Shown: positions 1 through 4,907 of the stretch, one piece after another
Layout: every line of letters starts with the position of its first letter
How positions within the stretch are numbered: the first letter of the stretch is position 1
Assembly (NCBI GenBank): GCA_036787815.1
Contig: DAIQOP010000197.1
Location: 1-7,329 of the forward strand
Source of the DNA: DATBAK01 sp036787815
GTDB taxonomy: Bacteria > Actinomycetota > Acidimicrobiia > IMCC26256 > PALSA-610
Reading direction: 5' to 3'
DNA: 7,329 nt
Notes under the pieces: generated by a model
The model's database searches: none
What the model was told of the DNA's origin: nothing
Seen by the model: the letters and a program-made list of their open reading frames with translations, nothing else
Position numbers and translations under genes: made by a program

Positions 1-559
1 GGTTCCCGGGGCCCTCGATGCGTTCATCCGTTCCGCGCACGACCCGGTCTGGCGCCTCTGCGAAGCGCTCGTCGACCGGCAGAGCGCCGACGATCTCACC
101 CAGGAGACGTTCGTCAAGGCGGTCGGGGCGGTGCGCCGGTTCCGCGGCGACGCGTCGGCGCGCACCTGGATCCTGTCGATCGCCCGTCACACCTGCATGG
201 ACGAGCTCCGGGCGCGCTCCCGCCGCCAACGGCGCGCGGCGGCGCTCGAAACCGACGCGGCCCTGCACGCCGCGCTCCCCGACCCCGGCGGTGAGATCGG
301 CGCGCGCGACCTGCTCGCGCACGTCGAGATCGATCGGCGCACGGCGTTCGCCCTGACGCAGCTCCTCGGCCTCACCTACGAGGAAGCCGCCGCCACCTGC
401 GGCTGCCCCATCGGCACCATCCGCTCACGGGTCGCCCGGGCCCGCGACGACCTCATCGAGATGCTCGAAGGCGAGATCCCGTTGGCCGAGGGTTTGGGTG
501 GACAGGGTTTGGGTGGACCGGGCTTGGGTGGACCGGCGGAGAGCGATCCCCGGCGCTGA
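1..559 (+). CDS. sigC: ECF RNA polymerase sigma factor, SigC-like (5' end cut off by window)
   Basis: This is an extracytoplasmic-function sigma-70 factor, which directs RNA polymerase to a specific promoter set. The reading frame is open from base 2, so the start codon lies outside the window; 185 residues are visible. Region 2 covers about residues 5-70 and contains SADDLTQETFVKAVGAV and SARTWILSIARH. Region 4, the -35-binding helix-turn-helix, covers about residues 104-153 and contains LTQLLGLTYEEAA and CGCPIGTIRSRVARAR. From memory, both stretches closely match Mycobacterium tuberculosis SigC (SADDLTQETF, TQLLGLSYADAA, CGCPVGTIRSRVARAR). By that comparison only about 25-30 N-terminal residues are missing. 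I see no SnoaL-like or other C-terminal regulatory domain. The tail (residues 164-178) is a GLGGQ/GLGGP/GLGGP repeat. No anti-sigma gene follows; the next gene is convergent. The ECF class is certain; SigC orthology is inferred. Confidence 0.9.
   Translation, partial: VPGALDAFIRSAHDPVWRLCEALVDRQSADDLTQETFVKAVGAVRRFRGDASARTWILSIARHTCMDELRARSRRQRRAAALETDAALHAALPDPGGEIGARDLLAHVEIDRRTAFALTQLLGLTYEEAAATCGCPIGTIRSRVARARDDLIEMLEGEIPLAEGLGGQGLGGPGLGGPAESDPRR
491..535 (+). repeat. Three tandem 15-bp repeats, in frame, in the sigma-factor tail
   Basis: Three adjacent 15-base units lie at 491-505, 506-520 and 521-535. Unit 1 is ggtttgggtggacag. Unit 2 differs from it at one base (a to c at the 14th position), and unit 3 has one further change (t to c at the third position). 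They encode GLGGQ, GLGGP and GLGGP at the C terminus of the sigma factor. A unit length divisible by three means copy-number change by slippage would keep the reading frame. Confidence 0.9.
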
Positions 560-604
560 CGCCCGAATGCTCGTGAGCGAGATCTCGGGACGCGACACGT
601 TGCG

Positions 605-647
605 CGTCGGCGCGACGGGGGCGCACGGCGTCGGTCAGGCCGCCGAC
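605..647. terminator. Possible weak termination region between convergent genes
   Basis: The 93-base gap between two converging genes (560-652) holds two short GC-rich inverted repeats. One is CGTCG (605-609) with CGACG (613-617) around a 3-base loop. The other is GTCGG (630-634) with CCGAC (643-647) around an 8-base loop. Neither is followed by a T-run on either strand. Short stems like these also arise by chance at this GC content. Placement between converging genes is the main argument for a termination role. Confidence 0.2.
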
Positions 648-652
648 ACTGC

Positions 653-946
653 TCAGGCGTGCGTGTCCCAATCGATCGCGACGTCGCCGAGCGCGTCGGG
701 ATGCGTCTCGAGCCAGTGGCGCGCGTACGGGCACAACGGCACGATCGTGAGGTGTTCGTTGCGGGCGCGTTCCACTGCGGCCTGCACCAGCTCACCGCCG
801 ACGCCGCGCCCGCCGAGCTCCTCGGGCACACCCGTGTGGATCAGCACGATTCGGTCGCGGGTGAGGTGGTACACGAGCTCGGCGGTGTGGCCCTCGCGTG
901 TCGTCTCGAATCGATGCTCGGACGTGTTGTCGACGATCTCGTTCAT
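653..946 (-). CDS. Small GNAT-fold N-acetyltransferase (YjdJ/NATD1-like)
   Basis: This 97-residue protein belongs to the minimal GCN5-related acetyltransferase type (Pfam Acetyltransf_CG, close to YjdJ and human NATD1), about the full size for that family. After an N-terminal beta-meander (RFETTREGHTAELVYHL and RIVLIHTGVP) comes the acetyl-CoA pyrophosphate-binding loop GGRGVGGELV (R47 to G51). Then follows the helix VQAAVERAR and the typical end IVPLCPYARHWLETHPD (residues 68-83). The substrate is unknown; family members are poorly characterised. The ATG at 946 overlaps the TGA stop of the upstream reductase as ATGA. This fixes the start and suggests translational coupling, so the two proteins are probably made together. 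Confidence 0.85.
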   Translation of the reverse strand: MNEIVDNTSEHRFETTREGHTAELVYHLTRDRIVLIHTGVPEELGGRGVGGELVQAAVERARNEHLTIVPLCPYARHWLETHPDALGDVAIDWDTHA

Positions 947-1629
947 CGCGGCTCGGCGACTTTCGCGTAGCGGAGGAAGAGGAACCCGTCGTCGTCGACG
1001 AAGCCGTGGCGCAGGTGCCAGACCTTCGGGTCGGCCCCATCGCCGTGCACGACACGCGCCGAGTCGCCGGCGACGACGCGCGGCGAGACGGTGAGGAAGA
1101 ACTCGTCGACGAGACCGAGCGCGGTCAACGCGCCGGCGAGGGTCGGTCCGCCTTCGGCCACGACCACCTTGCCCGCCAGCGCGCCGACGACCTGCTTCAG
1201 ATCGACCTTGCCTCCCGTGCCCGCGCGCAGCTCGGGGACGCCCGCGGGAACCGGAGGGCCGTCGTCGGGGACCACGAAGGTTGCCCGACCCGATGCGAAG
1301 AGCTCGGGCGCGCCGGTGATGTCGGGGTGCCCGGTGACGACGTAGATCTGCAGCCCGGGAACCGTGGGTGCCCCGTAGTGCTCGGCCGCGACGGTTCCCG
1401 CACCCACGAGCACGGCGTCGGCACCGGCGCGCAGCGCGTTGAACACCGCGTGGTCGATGCGGTTGCCGAGACCACCCGACAAACCCGCGACCGCACTGCC
1501 GCCGTCGGCCGACGAGATCATGTTCAGGCGCACGAACGCAGCGTCGTGCGCGCGCGACGCTGGCAACGCAACGTGATCGGCAACCACCACGTCGAGTGCG
1601 GGACAGTGCTCGCTGTCGAGAACTCTCAC
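943..1629 (-). CDS. RibD C-terminal/DHFR-fold pyrimidine reductase family protein
   Basis: This 228-residue protein has the RibD_C (dihydrofolate-reductase-like) fold, which binds NADPH. Visible family motifs are VRLNMISSADGGSA (residues 33-46), the turn LRAGADAVLVGAGTV (66-80), the nucleotide-binding loop AEGGPTLAGAL (158-168) and the late strand LTVSPRVVAGDSARVV (179-194). There is no deaminase domain with its zinc-binding HxE and PCxxC motifs, so it is not a full bifunctional RibD. Stand-alone actinobacterial homologues exist, for example M. tuberculosis Rv2671, reported to have dihydrofolate reductase activity. Whether this protein acts on a riboflavin precursor, folate or something else cannot be read from the sequence. 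The start is GTG at 1629. A TAGGGT element on the minus strand (1670-1665) could be a -10 box, but I see no good -35. The stop overlaps the GNAT start. Confidence 0.85.
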   Translation of the reverse strand: MRVLDSEHCPALDVVVADHVALPASRAHDAAFVRLNMISSADGGSAVAGLSGGLGNRIDHAVFNALRAGADAVLVGAGTVAAEHYGAPTVPGLQIYVVTGHPDITGAPELFASGRATFVVPDDGPPVPAGVPELRAGTGGKVDLKQVVGALAGKVVVAEGGPTLAGALTALGLVDEFFLTVSPRVVAGDSARVVHGDGADPKVWHLRHGFVDDDGFLFLRYAKVAEPR

Positions 1630-1712
1630 GCGTGCGTCCGTTCGTCACGATCCGGTGGATACCGACCCTAACCGCAGCCCTGCGTCGACGCGGACACCGC
1701 ATCGCAGTCGAT

Positions 1713-1738
1713 GTTCAGAGCCCTCTGATCGCGGGTAT
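1713..1738 (+). promoter_or_regulatory. Putative SigB/SigF-type stress promoter
   Basis: GTTC (1713-1716), 16 bases, then GGGTAT (1733-1738). This matches the actinobacterial SigB/SigF consensus (about GTTT-N14-17-GGGTAT) with one mismatch, in the -35 box. Transcription would begin near 1745. That leaves a leader of roughly 27 bases containing the AAGGAGG ribosome-binding site for the small membrane protein. It lies in a divergent intergenic region, where a promoter is expected. Assignment to a sigma class is inferred from the motif. Confidence 0.5.
1715..1728. repeat. Inverted repeat inside promoter spacer (possible operator)
   Basis: TCAGAG-CC-CTCTGA is a perfect inverted repeat with 6-base arms and a 2-base centre. 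It overlaps the end of the putative -35 box and the first part of the spacer. Its position would suit a repressor-binding site, but a 6-base palindrome can also occur by chance. Confidence 0.35.
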
Positions 1739-1756
1739 ATCGACGGGCATCATCAC

Positions 1757-1763
1757 AAGGAGG
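1757..1763 (+). promoter_or_regulatory. Strong ribosome-binding site AAGGAGG
   Basis: AAGGAGG is a near-perfect complement of the 16S rRNA 3' end and sits 8 bases before the ATG at 1772. It decides the start of the 52-residue protein against the longer open frame beginning at 1655. It is the strongest ribosome-binding site I noticed in the window. Confidence 0.85.
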
Positions 1764-1771
1764 ACCTTCCA

Positions 1772-1930
1772 ATGGCACTCGTACTGCTCGTGTTGTTGCT
1801 TGCACTCTTGTTCGGTGGTCTCGGCTTCGCCGTCCACTCGCTCTGGACCCTCGCGGTGATCTTCGCCGTCGTGTGGGTCGCGGGGTTCGCGTTCCGCTCG
1901 GGCGAGAGCTCGCGCTGGTACCACTGGTAG
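1772..1930 (+). CDS. Small 'hydrophobic protein' (DUF5670 / Lmo0937-like), 52 aa
   Basis: This is a 52-residue membrane miniprotein. Two hydrophobic segments are visible: residues 1-20 (ALVLLVLLLALLFGGLGFA) and about 24-41 (LWTLAVIFAVVWVAGFAF). A short polar, aromatic end, RSGESSRWYHW, follows. The pattern of two helices, a GxGF-x3-LW turn and an RWY-x-W end matches small actinobacterial 'hydrophobic proteins' related to the Lmo0937/DUF5670 group. Their molecular role is unknown. The start is fixed by the AAGGAGG site 8 bases upstream. The putative SigB/SigF-type promoter would make it a general-stress gene, an inference from sequence only. It ends 25 bases before the stop of the convergent DUF47 gene. 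Confidence 0.85.
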   Translation: MALVLLVLLLALLFGGLGFAVHSLWTLAVIFAVVWVAGFAFRSGESSRWYHW

Positions 1931-1950
1931 GCGCGCTGATACGTGCGCGC
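1931..1950. terminator. Hairpin between convergent genes, possible bidirectional terminator
   Basis: GCGCGC (1931-1936) and GCGCGC (1945-1950) can pair around an 8-base loop. The structure fills most of the 25-base gap between the stop codons of the small membrane protein and the DUF47 gene. No T-run follows on either strand, so it is not a textbook intrinsic terminator. Its position is nevertheless what a shared terminator would need. Confidence 0.4.
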
Positions 1951-1955
1951 GGCGG

Positions 1956-2573
1956 TCACGCTTCCTTGACGACCGAGTACCACACGCGATCGGCCACCGC
2001 GCGCACGAGATCGGCGATGCGCGACATGCGTCGGTAGAGTTCGCGACGACCCGTGACCACGCTCAGATCGGGTTCCGCGAGCATTGCCGACATCGCCTGC
2101 CGGTACACGTGCTCGACGCGCCGGCCGCTCTTGATCGCGGCATCCGCGTCGTCGGTCGCCGCGGGCCGGCGAGCGCGTCCGAGGTGGGTGAACGCGCCGG
2201 CGAGGTGACCGACGGCGGCGGCCAACAGGACGGCCATCTCGTGCATCGGCGCATCGGGGGCGAGACCCATCACCTCGGCCTCGCGCACGAGATCCTTCGA
2301 CGCGTTGAGCACTTCGTCGAGATCGGCCGAGAGCGAATAGAGATCCTCGGCGTCGATCGGCGGCGAGAACGCGTCGCGCAGCGCGCGCCAGAGCTCGCGC
2401 TTCTTGTCGTCGGCGCGATGCTCGCACGCGCGCACGCGCGCACTGCCGGCGGTGTCGCCGGCGGTCCAGACCGTGAGCGCCGCCATGCCCTCGACCGTGA
2501 TCTCAGCCTGCTCGCGCAGCAGGCCCGTGAGATCGGCACTCTCGGGCAGGAACCAGCGTCGGGCGGAGCTCAT
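1956..2573 (-). CDS. DUF47 / PhoU-like Pit accessory protein
   Basis: This 205-residue, all-alpha cytoplasmic protein belongs to the DUF47 (PhoU_div) family, whose genes are typically paired with pit phosphate transporters. Family features are the metal-binding-type motif CEHRADDKKRELW (residues 50-62), then FSPPIDAEDLYSLSADLDEV (69-88), which carries the conserved Asp/Glu residues. A second helical repeat ends with YRRMSRIADLVRAVADRVWY. Members are thought to modulate phosphate transport, as PhoU does for Pst. The ATG at 2573 is chosen because it overlaps the Pit stop as ATGA and has GGAG nine bases upstream. An in-frame ATG at 2582 is the alternative. It is translationally coupled to Pit. 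Confidence 0.92.
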   Translation of the reverse strand: MSSARRWFLPESADLTGLLREQAEITVEGMAALTVWTAGDTAGSARVRACEHRADDKKRELWRALRDAFSPPIDAEDLYSLSADLDEVLNASKDLVREAEVMGLAPDAPMHEMAVLLAAAVGHLAGAFTHLGRARRPAATDDADAAIKSGRRVEHVYRQAMSAMLAEPDLSVVTGRRELYRRMSRIADLVRAVADRVWYSVVKEA

Positions 2574-3580
2574 GCGAACCATCTCCAGGGAAACAGCGCG
2601 ACGGCGGCCAGCGCGGCCGTCACCGGAATCGTCACCAACCAGGCCAGCAGCATGGTGCGCACGATCGGCCAATGCACGTGGCGCCAGCGGCCATGACCGG
2701 CGCCGACGCCCACCACCGACGACGCGACCACCTGCGTCGTGCTCACCGGTGCCCCCACGATCGAGGCGGCCAGGAGCACGGCCGTGGACGCGGTCTGGCT
2801 CGCGAGGGAGTCGATCGGGCGCAGGCGCACGATCCTGCGACCGATGGTGCGCACGACGGGCCACCCACCGAGAGCCGTCCCCGCGGTGAAGGCCACGCTG
2901 CACGCGAGGACGACCCACCCCGGAGCCGACCGCGTGTGGATCTCGCGACCCGCGAAGAGGATCACGGTCACCGCACCCACCGCCTTCTGCGTGTCGTTGG
3001 CCCCGTGGGTGAACGCGAGCGCGCCCGTCATCAGCCATTGCAGCGCCCGCACCGGACCGCGCACGCGGTCGGTCGCGCGCCGGACCGCGCGCCGGGCGAG
3101 ACGGTCGGCGACGAATCCCGCGGCGAAACCCACCAGCGGCGCGAGCGCGAGCACCGCCATGGTGCCGAGCACCCCATCGGGCCGCAGGCCGCGGAAGCCT
3201 CCCCAGTTGACGCGATGCATTCCGCCCTGCGCGACGGCCGCGCCCACGAGGCCACCGAGCAGCGCGTGCCCGGAGCTGGCGGGATAGCCGCGCGTCCAGG
3301 TGAGAATGCTCCAGGCGACGGCGCCCGTGAGCCCCGCACCGAGCACGAAGATCAGCTGGTGCGTCGGCACGGTCACGATGCTCGCGACGGTGTCGGCCAC
3401 CGCCTTGCCCACCACCAAGGGGCCGATGACGCTGCCGGCCGCCGCCAGCCGGACGGCAGTGGCCGGGCGCGCGGCGCGCGTGGCGACGAGAGTCGCGATC
3501 GCGTCGGCCGAGTCGTGGAGCCCGTTCGTCATCGCGAACGCCAGTGCCATACCGAAGGCAGCCACCAACGACGCGTTCAT
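2570..3580 (-). CDS. pit: Inorganic phosphate transporter, Pit family (PiT)
   Basis: This 336-residue polytopic membrane protein is a low-affinity phosphate (metal-phosphate:proton) symporter of the PHO4/Pit family. It has both inverted signature repeats. The N-terminal one is MTNGLHDSADAIAT (residues 17-30) followed by GYPASSGHALLGGLVGAA (98-115). The C-terminal one is THGANDTQKAVGAV (191-204) followed by GAPVSTTQVVASSVVGVGAG (276-295). Hydrophobic stretches run throughout, and a charged cytoplasmic loop lies around residues 159-178. The length is at the short end of the family, similar to other actinobacterial Pits. Two signature positions depart from the usual form: D26 where Asn is common (NA to DA), and Q283 where His is common (STTH to STTQ). 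The ATG at 3580 places the signature at the expected distance from the N terminus. The stop overlaps the DUF47 start. Confidence 0.93.
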   Translation of the reverse strand: MNASLVAAFGMALAFAMTNGLHDSADAIATLVATRAARPATAVRLAAAGSVIGPLVVGKAVADTVASIVTVPTHQLIFVLGAGLTGAVAWSILTWTRGYPASSGHALLGGLVGAAVAQGGMHRVNWGGFRGLRPDGVLGTMAVLALAPLVGFAAGFVADRLARRAVRRATDRVRGPVRALQWLMTGALAFTHGANDTQKAVGAVTVILFAGREIHTRSAPGWVVLACSVAFTAGTALGGWPVVRTIGRRIVRLRPIDSLASQTASTAVLLAASIVGAPVSTTQVVASSVVGVGAGHGRWRHVHWPIVRTMLLAWLVTIPVTAALAAVALFPWRWFA

Positions 3581-3623
3581 GACCTGATTCTGGTGCCCCG
3601 GACGCGCGAGCGCTGCTCCTCGG

Positions 3624-3639
3624 CCGGCGGGAGCGCCGG
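3624..3639 (-). terminator. GC hairpin downstream of the MBL-fold gene
   Basis: CCGGCG (3624-3629) and CGCCGG (3634-3639) form a perfect 6-bp stem with a 4-base loop. It lies in the 68-base gap between the hydrolase stop and the pit start. Without a T-run it may be a weak terminator or pause site, or chance in GC-rich DNA. If it terminates, pit-DUF47 must have its own promoter close by; I could not identify one. Confidence 0.3.
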
Positions 3640-3648
3640 AATCGGCGG

Positions 3649-4482
3649 CTACCCGATCGAGACCCGGTCGAGGTCGGCGGCGACCACGATCGTGCCGGCG
3701 AATCCGGCCGCGGCGATCGCGCGCCACTCGTCCTCGGCGCCGGGCGCAACGGCCGGCACGCAGTGCGTGAGCACGAGGGTCTCGACGCGGGCTCGCCGCG
3801 CGGTGTCGGCGGCCTGCTCGACCGTCGAGTGGTAGTCGCAGACGTCGAGCAGGCGCGGGAGCCCGATGGCGCGGAGTTGGTCGTCGCGGATCACGGTGCA
3901 CACGAGCGCGTCGGCACCCGCGCACAGTGAGTCGAGCCCGGCGCACGGCACCGTGTCGCCGGCCAGCACGACCGAGTGGCCACCGTGCTCGACGCGGTAT
4001 CCGACGGTGGGTTGCACCGGCCGATGATCGGTGGGCGCCGCGACGATGCGCACGCCGTCGGCCTCGAACGCGACGCCCTCGACGAGCTCGGTCACCTCGA
4101 CCGGCGGTTCCCAGCTCAGGTCTTCGTGGTGCGCGATGCGATACGACACATCGGGGCGCAGCGACGCGCGGATCCCCTCGACGACCTCGCCGGTGTGGGG
4201 CGGCCCGATGACCACCAGCGGCGACGGCGAGAACGTCGTGATCCAGCGCGTGGTGATGACGTCGCTGAGGTCGGTGAGATGGTCGCTGTGCAGATGCGTC
4301 AGCAACGTGGCGCTGAGTTGATTGGCACCGACCCCCGCGGCGGTGGCCCGCAAGAGCACGCCGCGGCCACAGTCGAACAGGAAGTGATGCGCACCGGCCG
4401 ACACGAGCGTCGACGGCCCCGCGCGATTCGCATCGGGAATCGGGCTGCCGGTCCCGAGCAGCACAACCTCGATCGCGCTCAC
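3649..4482 (-). CDS. Metallo-beta-lactamase-fold hydrolase, RNase Z-like
   Basis: This 277-residue metal-dependent hydrolase has the RNase Z/arylsulfatase branch of the metallo-beta-lactamase fold. It opens with VVLLGTGSPIPDANRAGPST (residues 6-25). The zinc motif HLHSDH (H63, H65, D67, H68) follows, then TDHRP (H153), the bridging Asp in LAGDT (D176) and LTHCVPA (H240). DYHSTVEQAADTAR (216-229) resembles the HST-x2-QA segment of RNase Z. All expected zinc ligands are therefore present and it should be active. It lacks the extended RNase Z flexible arm as far as I can see. True tRNA 3' processing is thus unproven, and a small-molecule or lactone hydrolase role is equally possible. The GTG at 4482 overlaps the cupin stop as GTGA, implying co-translation. 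Confidence 0.88.
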   Translation of the reverse strand: MSAIEVVLLGTGSPIPDANRAGPSTLVSAGAHHFLFDCGRGVLLRATAAGVGANQLSATLLTHLHSDHLTDLSDVITTRWITTFSPSPLVVIGPPHTGEVVEGIRASLRPDVSYRIAHHEDLSWEPPVEVTELVEGVAFEADGVRIVAAPTDHRPVQPTVGYRVEHGGHSVVLAGDTVPCAGLDSLCAGADALVCTVIRDDQLRAIGLPRLLDVCDYHSTVEQAADTARRARVETLVLTHCVPAVAPGAEDEWRAIAAAGFAGTIVVAADLDRVSIG

Positions 4483-4844
4483 TTGAAGATCACATACACC
4501 TTGCGGAGCGTCTCGTGGATGTCCCACGTTCCGGCCCAACCTTTCGGGAACACGACGGTCGAGCCGGGTCCGACCTCGGTGACCGTGCCGTCGTCGGCCG
4601 TGCAGGTCATCCGGCCCGACAGCACGTGGATGAACTCGCCTTCGTCGGGCATGTCCCAACGACTGTTGCCGGGCCCGCACTGCCACGTGCCCGACGAGAT
4701 CGCACCGTCGTCGGTGGCGTAGAGCTCGAGACCGTGCGTCGCCATCGGACCGCCGAGGGGCGTGGCGAGCGGCGGCTCGAGCGGACCCCAATCGTCGAGC
4801 TCGCTCGTCTTCAGATCACCGAAGTGGTTGTTCGGAGTCGGCAC
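4479..4844 (-). CDS. Cupin domain protein (Cupin_3-like)
   Basis: This 121-residue single-domain protein is a small beta-barrel cupin of the Cupin_3 ((S)-ureidoglycine aminohydrolase-like) type. The core runs from GTWQCGPGNSRWDMP (residues 52-66) through DEGEFIHVLSGRMTCTADDG (67-86) to VGPGSTVVFPKGWAGTWDI (91-109). It ends in the usual LRKVYVIF strand. Candidate metal ligands are E70 and H73. Function is unknown; such cupins can be small-molecule enzymes or sensors. I chose the GTG at 4844 because AAAGGA lies 6 bases upstream. The frame remains open to a GTG at 4907, which would add 21 poorly conserved-looking residues and have no clear ribosome-binding site. It is coupled by a 4-base overlap to the MBL-fold hydrolase, so a shared pathway is likely. 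Confidence 0.85.
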   Translation of the reverse strand: MPTPNNHFGDLKTSELDDWGPLEPPLATPLGGPMATHGLELYATDDGAISSGTWQCGPGNSRWDMPDEGEFIHVLSGRMTCTADDGTVTEVGPGSTVVFPKGWAGTWDIHETLRKVYVIFK

Positions 4845-4850
4845 AAGCGG

Positions 4851-4867
4851 TCCTTTCGCAAGCGAAA
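4851..4867 (-). promoter_or_regulatory. Ribosome-binding site overlapped by a hairpin, cupin leader
   Basis: On the minus strand the leader reads TTTCGCTTGCGAAAGGA just before the cupin GTG. TTTCG and CGAAA can pair around CTTG, giving an RNA stem closed as G(CUUG)C, a known stable tetraloop type. The AAA of the AAAGGA ribosome-binding site is part of the stem, so folding could reduce initiation. As DNA it is also a perfect palindrome (6-base arms, 2-base centre). Confidence 0.4.
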
Positions 4868-4874
4868 CACGCGG

Positions 4875-4888
4875 GTACGAGAGCGTAC
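4875..4888. repeat. Short inverted repeat upstream of cupin
   Basis: GTACG (4875-4879) and CGTAC (4884-4888) flank AGAG. The repeat lies in the 63-base gap between the methyltransferase stop and the cupin start, just upstream of the ribosome-binding-site hairpin. It could be an operator or a second leader stem; five-base arms are weak evidence. Confidence 0.25.
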
Positions 4889-4907
4889 GACGAATGGAAG
4901 CGGCCAC

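Noticed and set aside
562..589. CCCGA/TCGGG repeat and the CGAGATCTCG palindrome after the sigma-factor gene
   Set aside because: The arms are only five bases with a long gap, and there is no T-run; not enough to call a terminator or operator.
898..1671. 257-codon + strand open frame opposite the reductase
   Set aside because: It mirrors the reductase codons, has no domain, and crosses into the divergent promoter region.
947..1702. Extension of the GNAT frame across the reductase gene
   Set aside because: Arg-rich antisense-like composition, and the overlap with the reductase stop supports the ATG at 946.
1655..1771. Longer version of the small membrane protein starting at 1655
   Set aside because: The added 39 residues are polar and would read through the promoter and AAGGAGG site. 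The hydrophobic family starts at the ATG at 1772.
2574..3749. Long N-terminal extension of the DUF47 frame through pit
   Set aside because: The frame simply stays open. The extension is an Arg-rich shadow of pit, and the ATGA overlap with GGAG upstream fixes the DUF47 start at 2573.
2672..3835. 387-codon + strand open frame opposite pit and the hydrolase
   Set aside because: It spans two real genes and their gap, and its product is compositionally biased without recognisable motifs.
3581..3946. Upstream extension of the pit frame into the hydrolase gene
   Set aside because: The extra residues are Arg-rich and non-homologous. Pit signature placement and the ATG at 3580 agree with family start sites, and the extension overlaps a well-supported gene.
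4873..4878. GGGTAC on the + strand, similar to a SigB -10 box
   Set aside because: No + strand gene lies downstream and there is no matching -35 element; it is part of a short inverted repeat.
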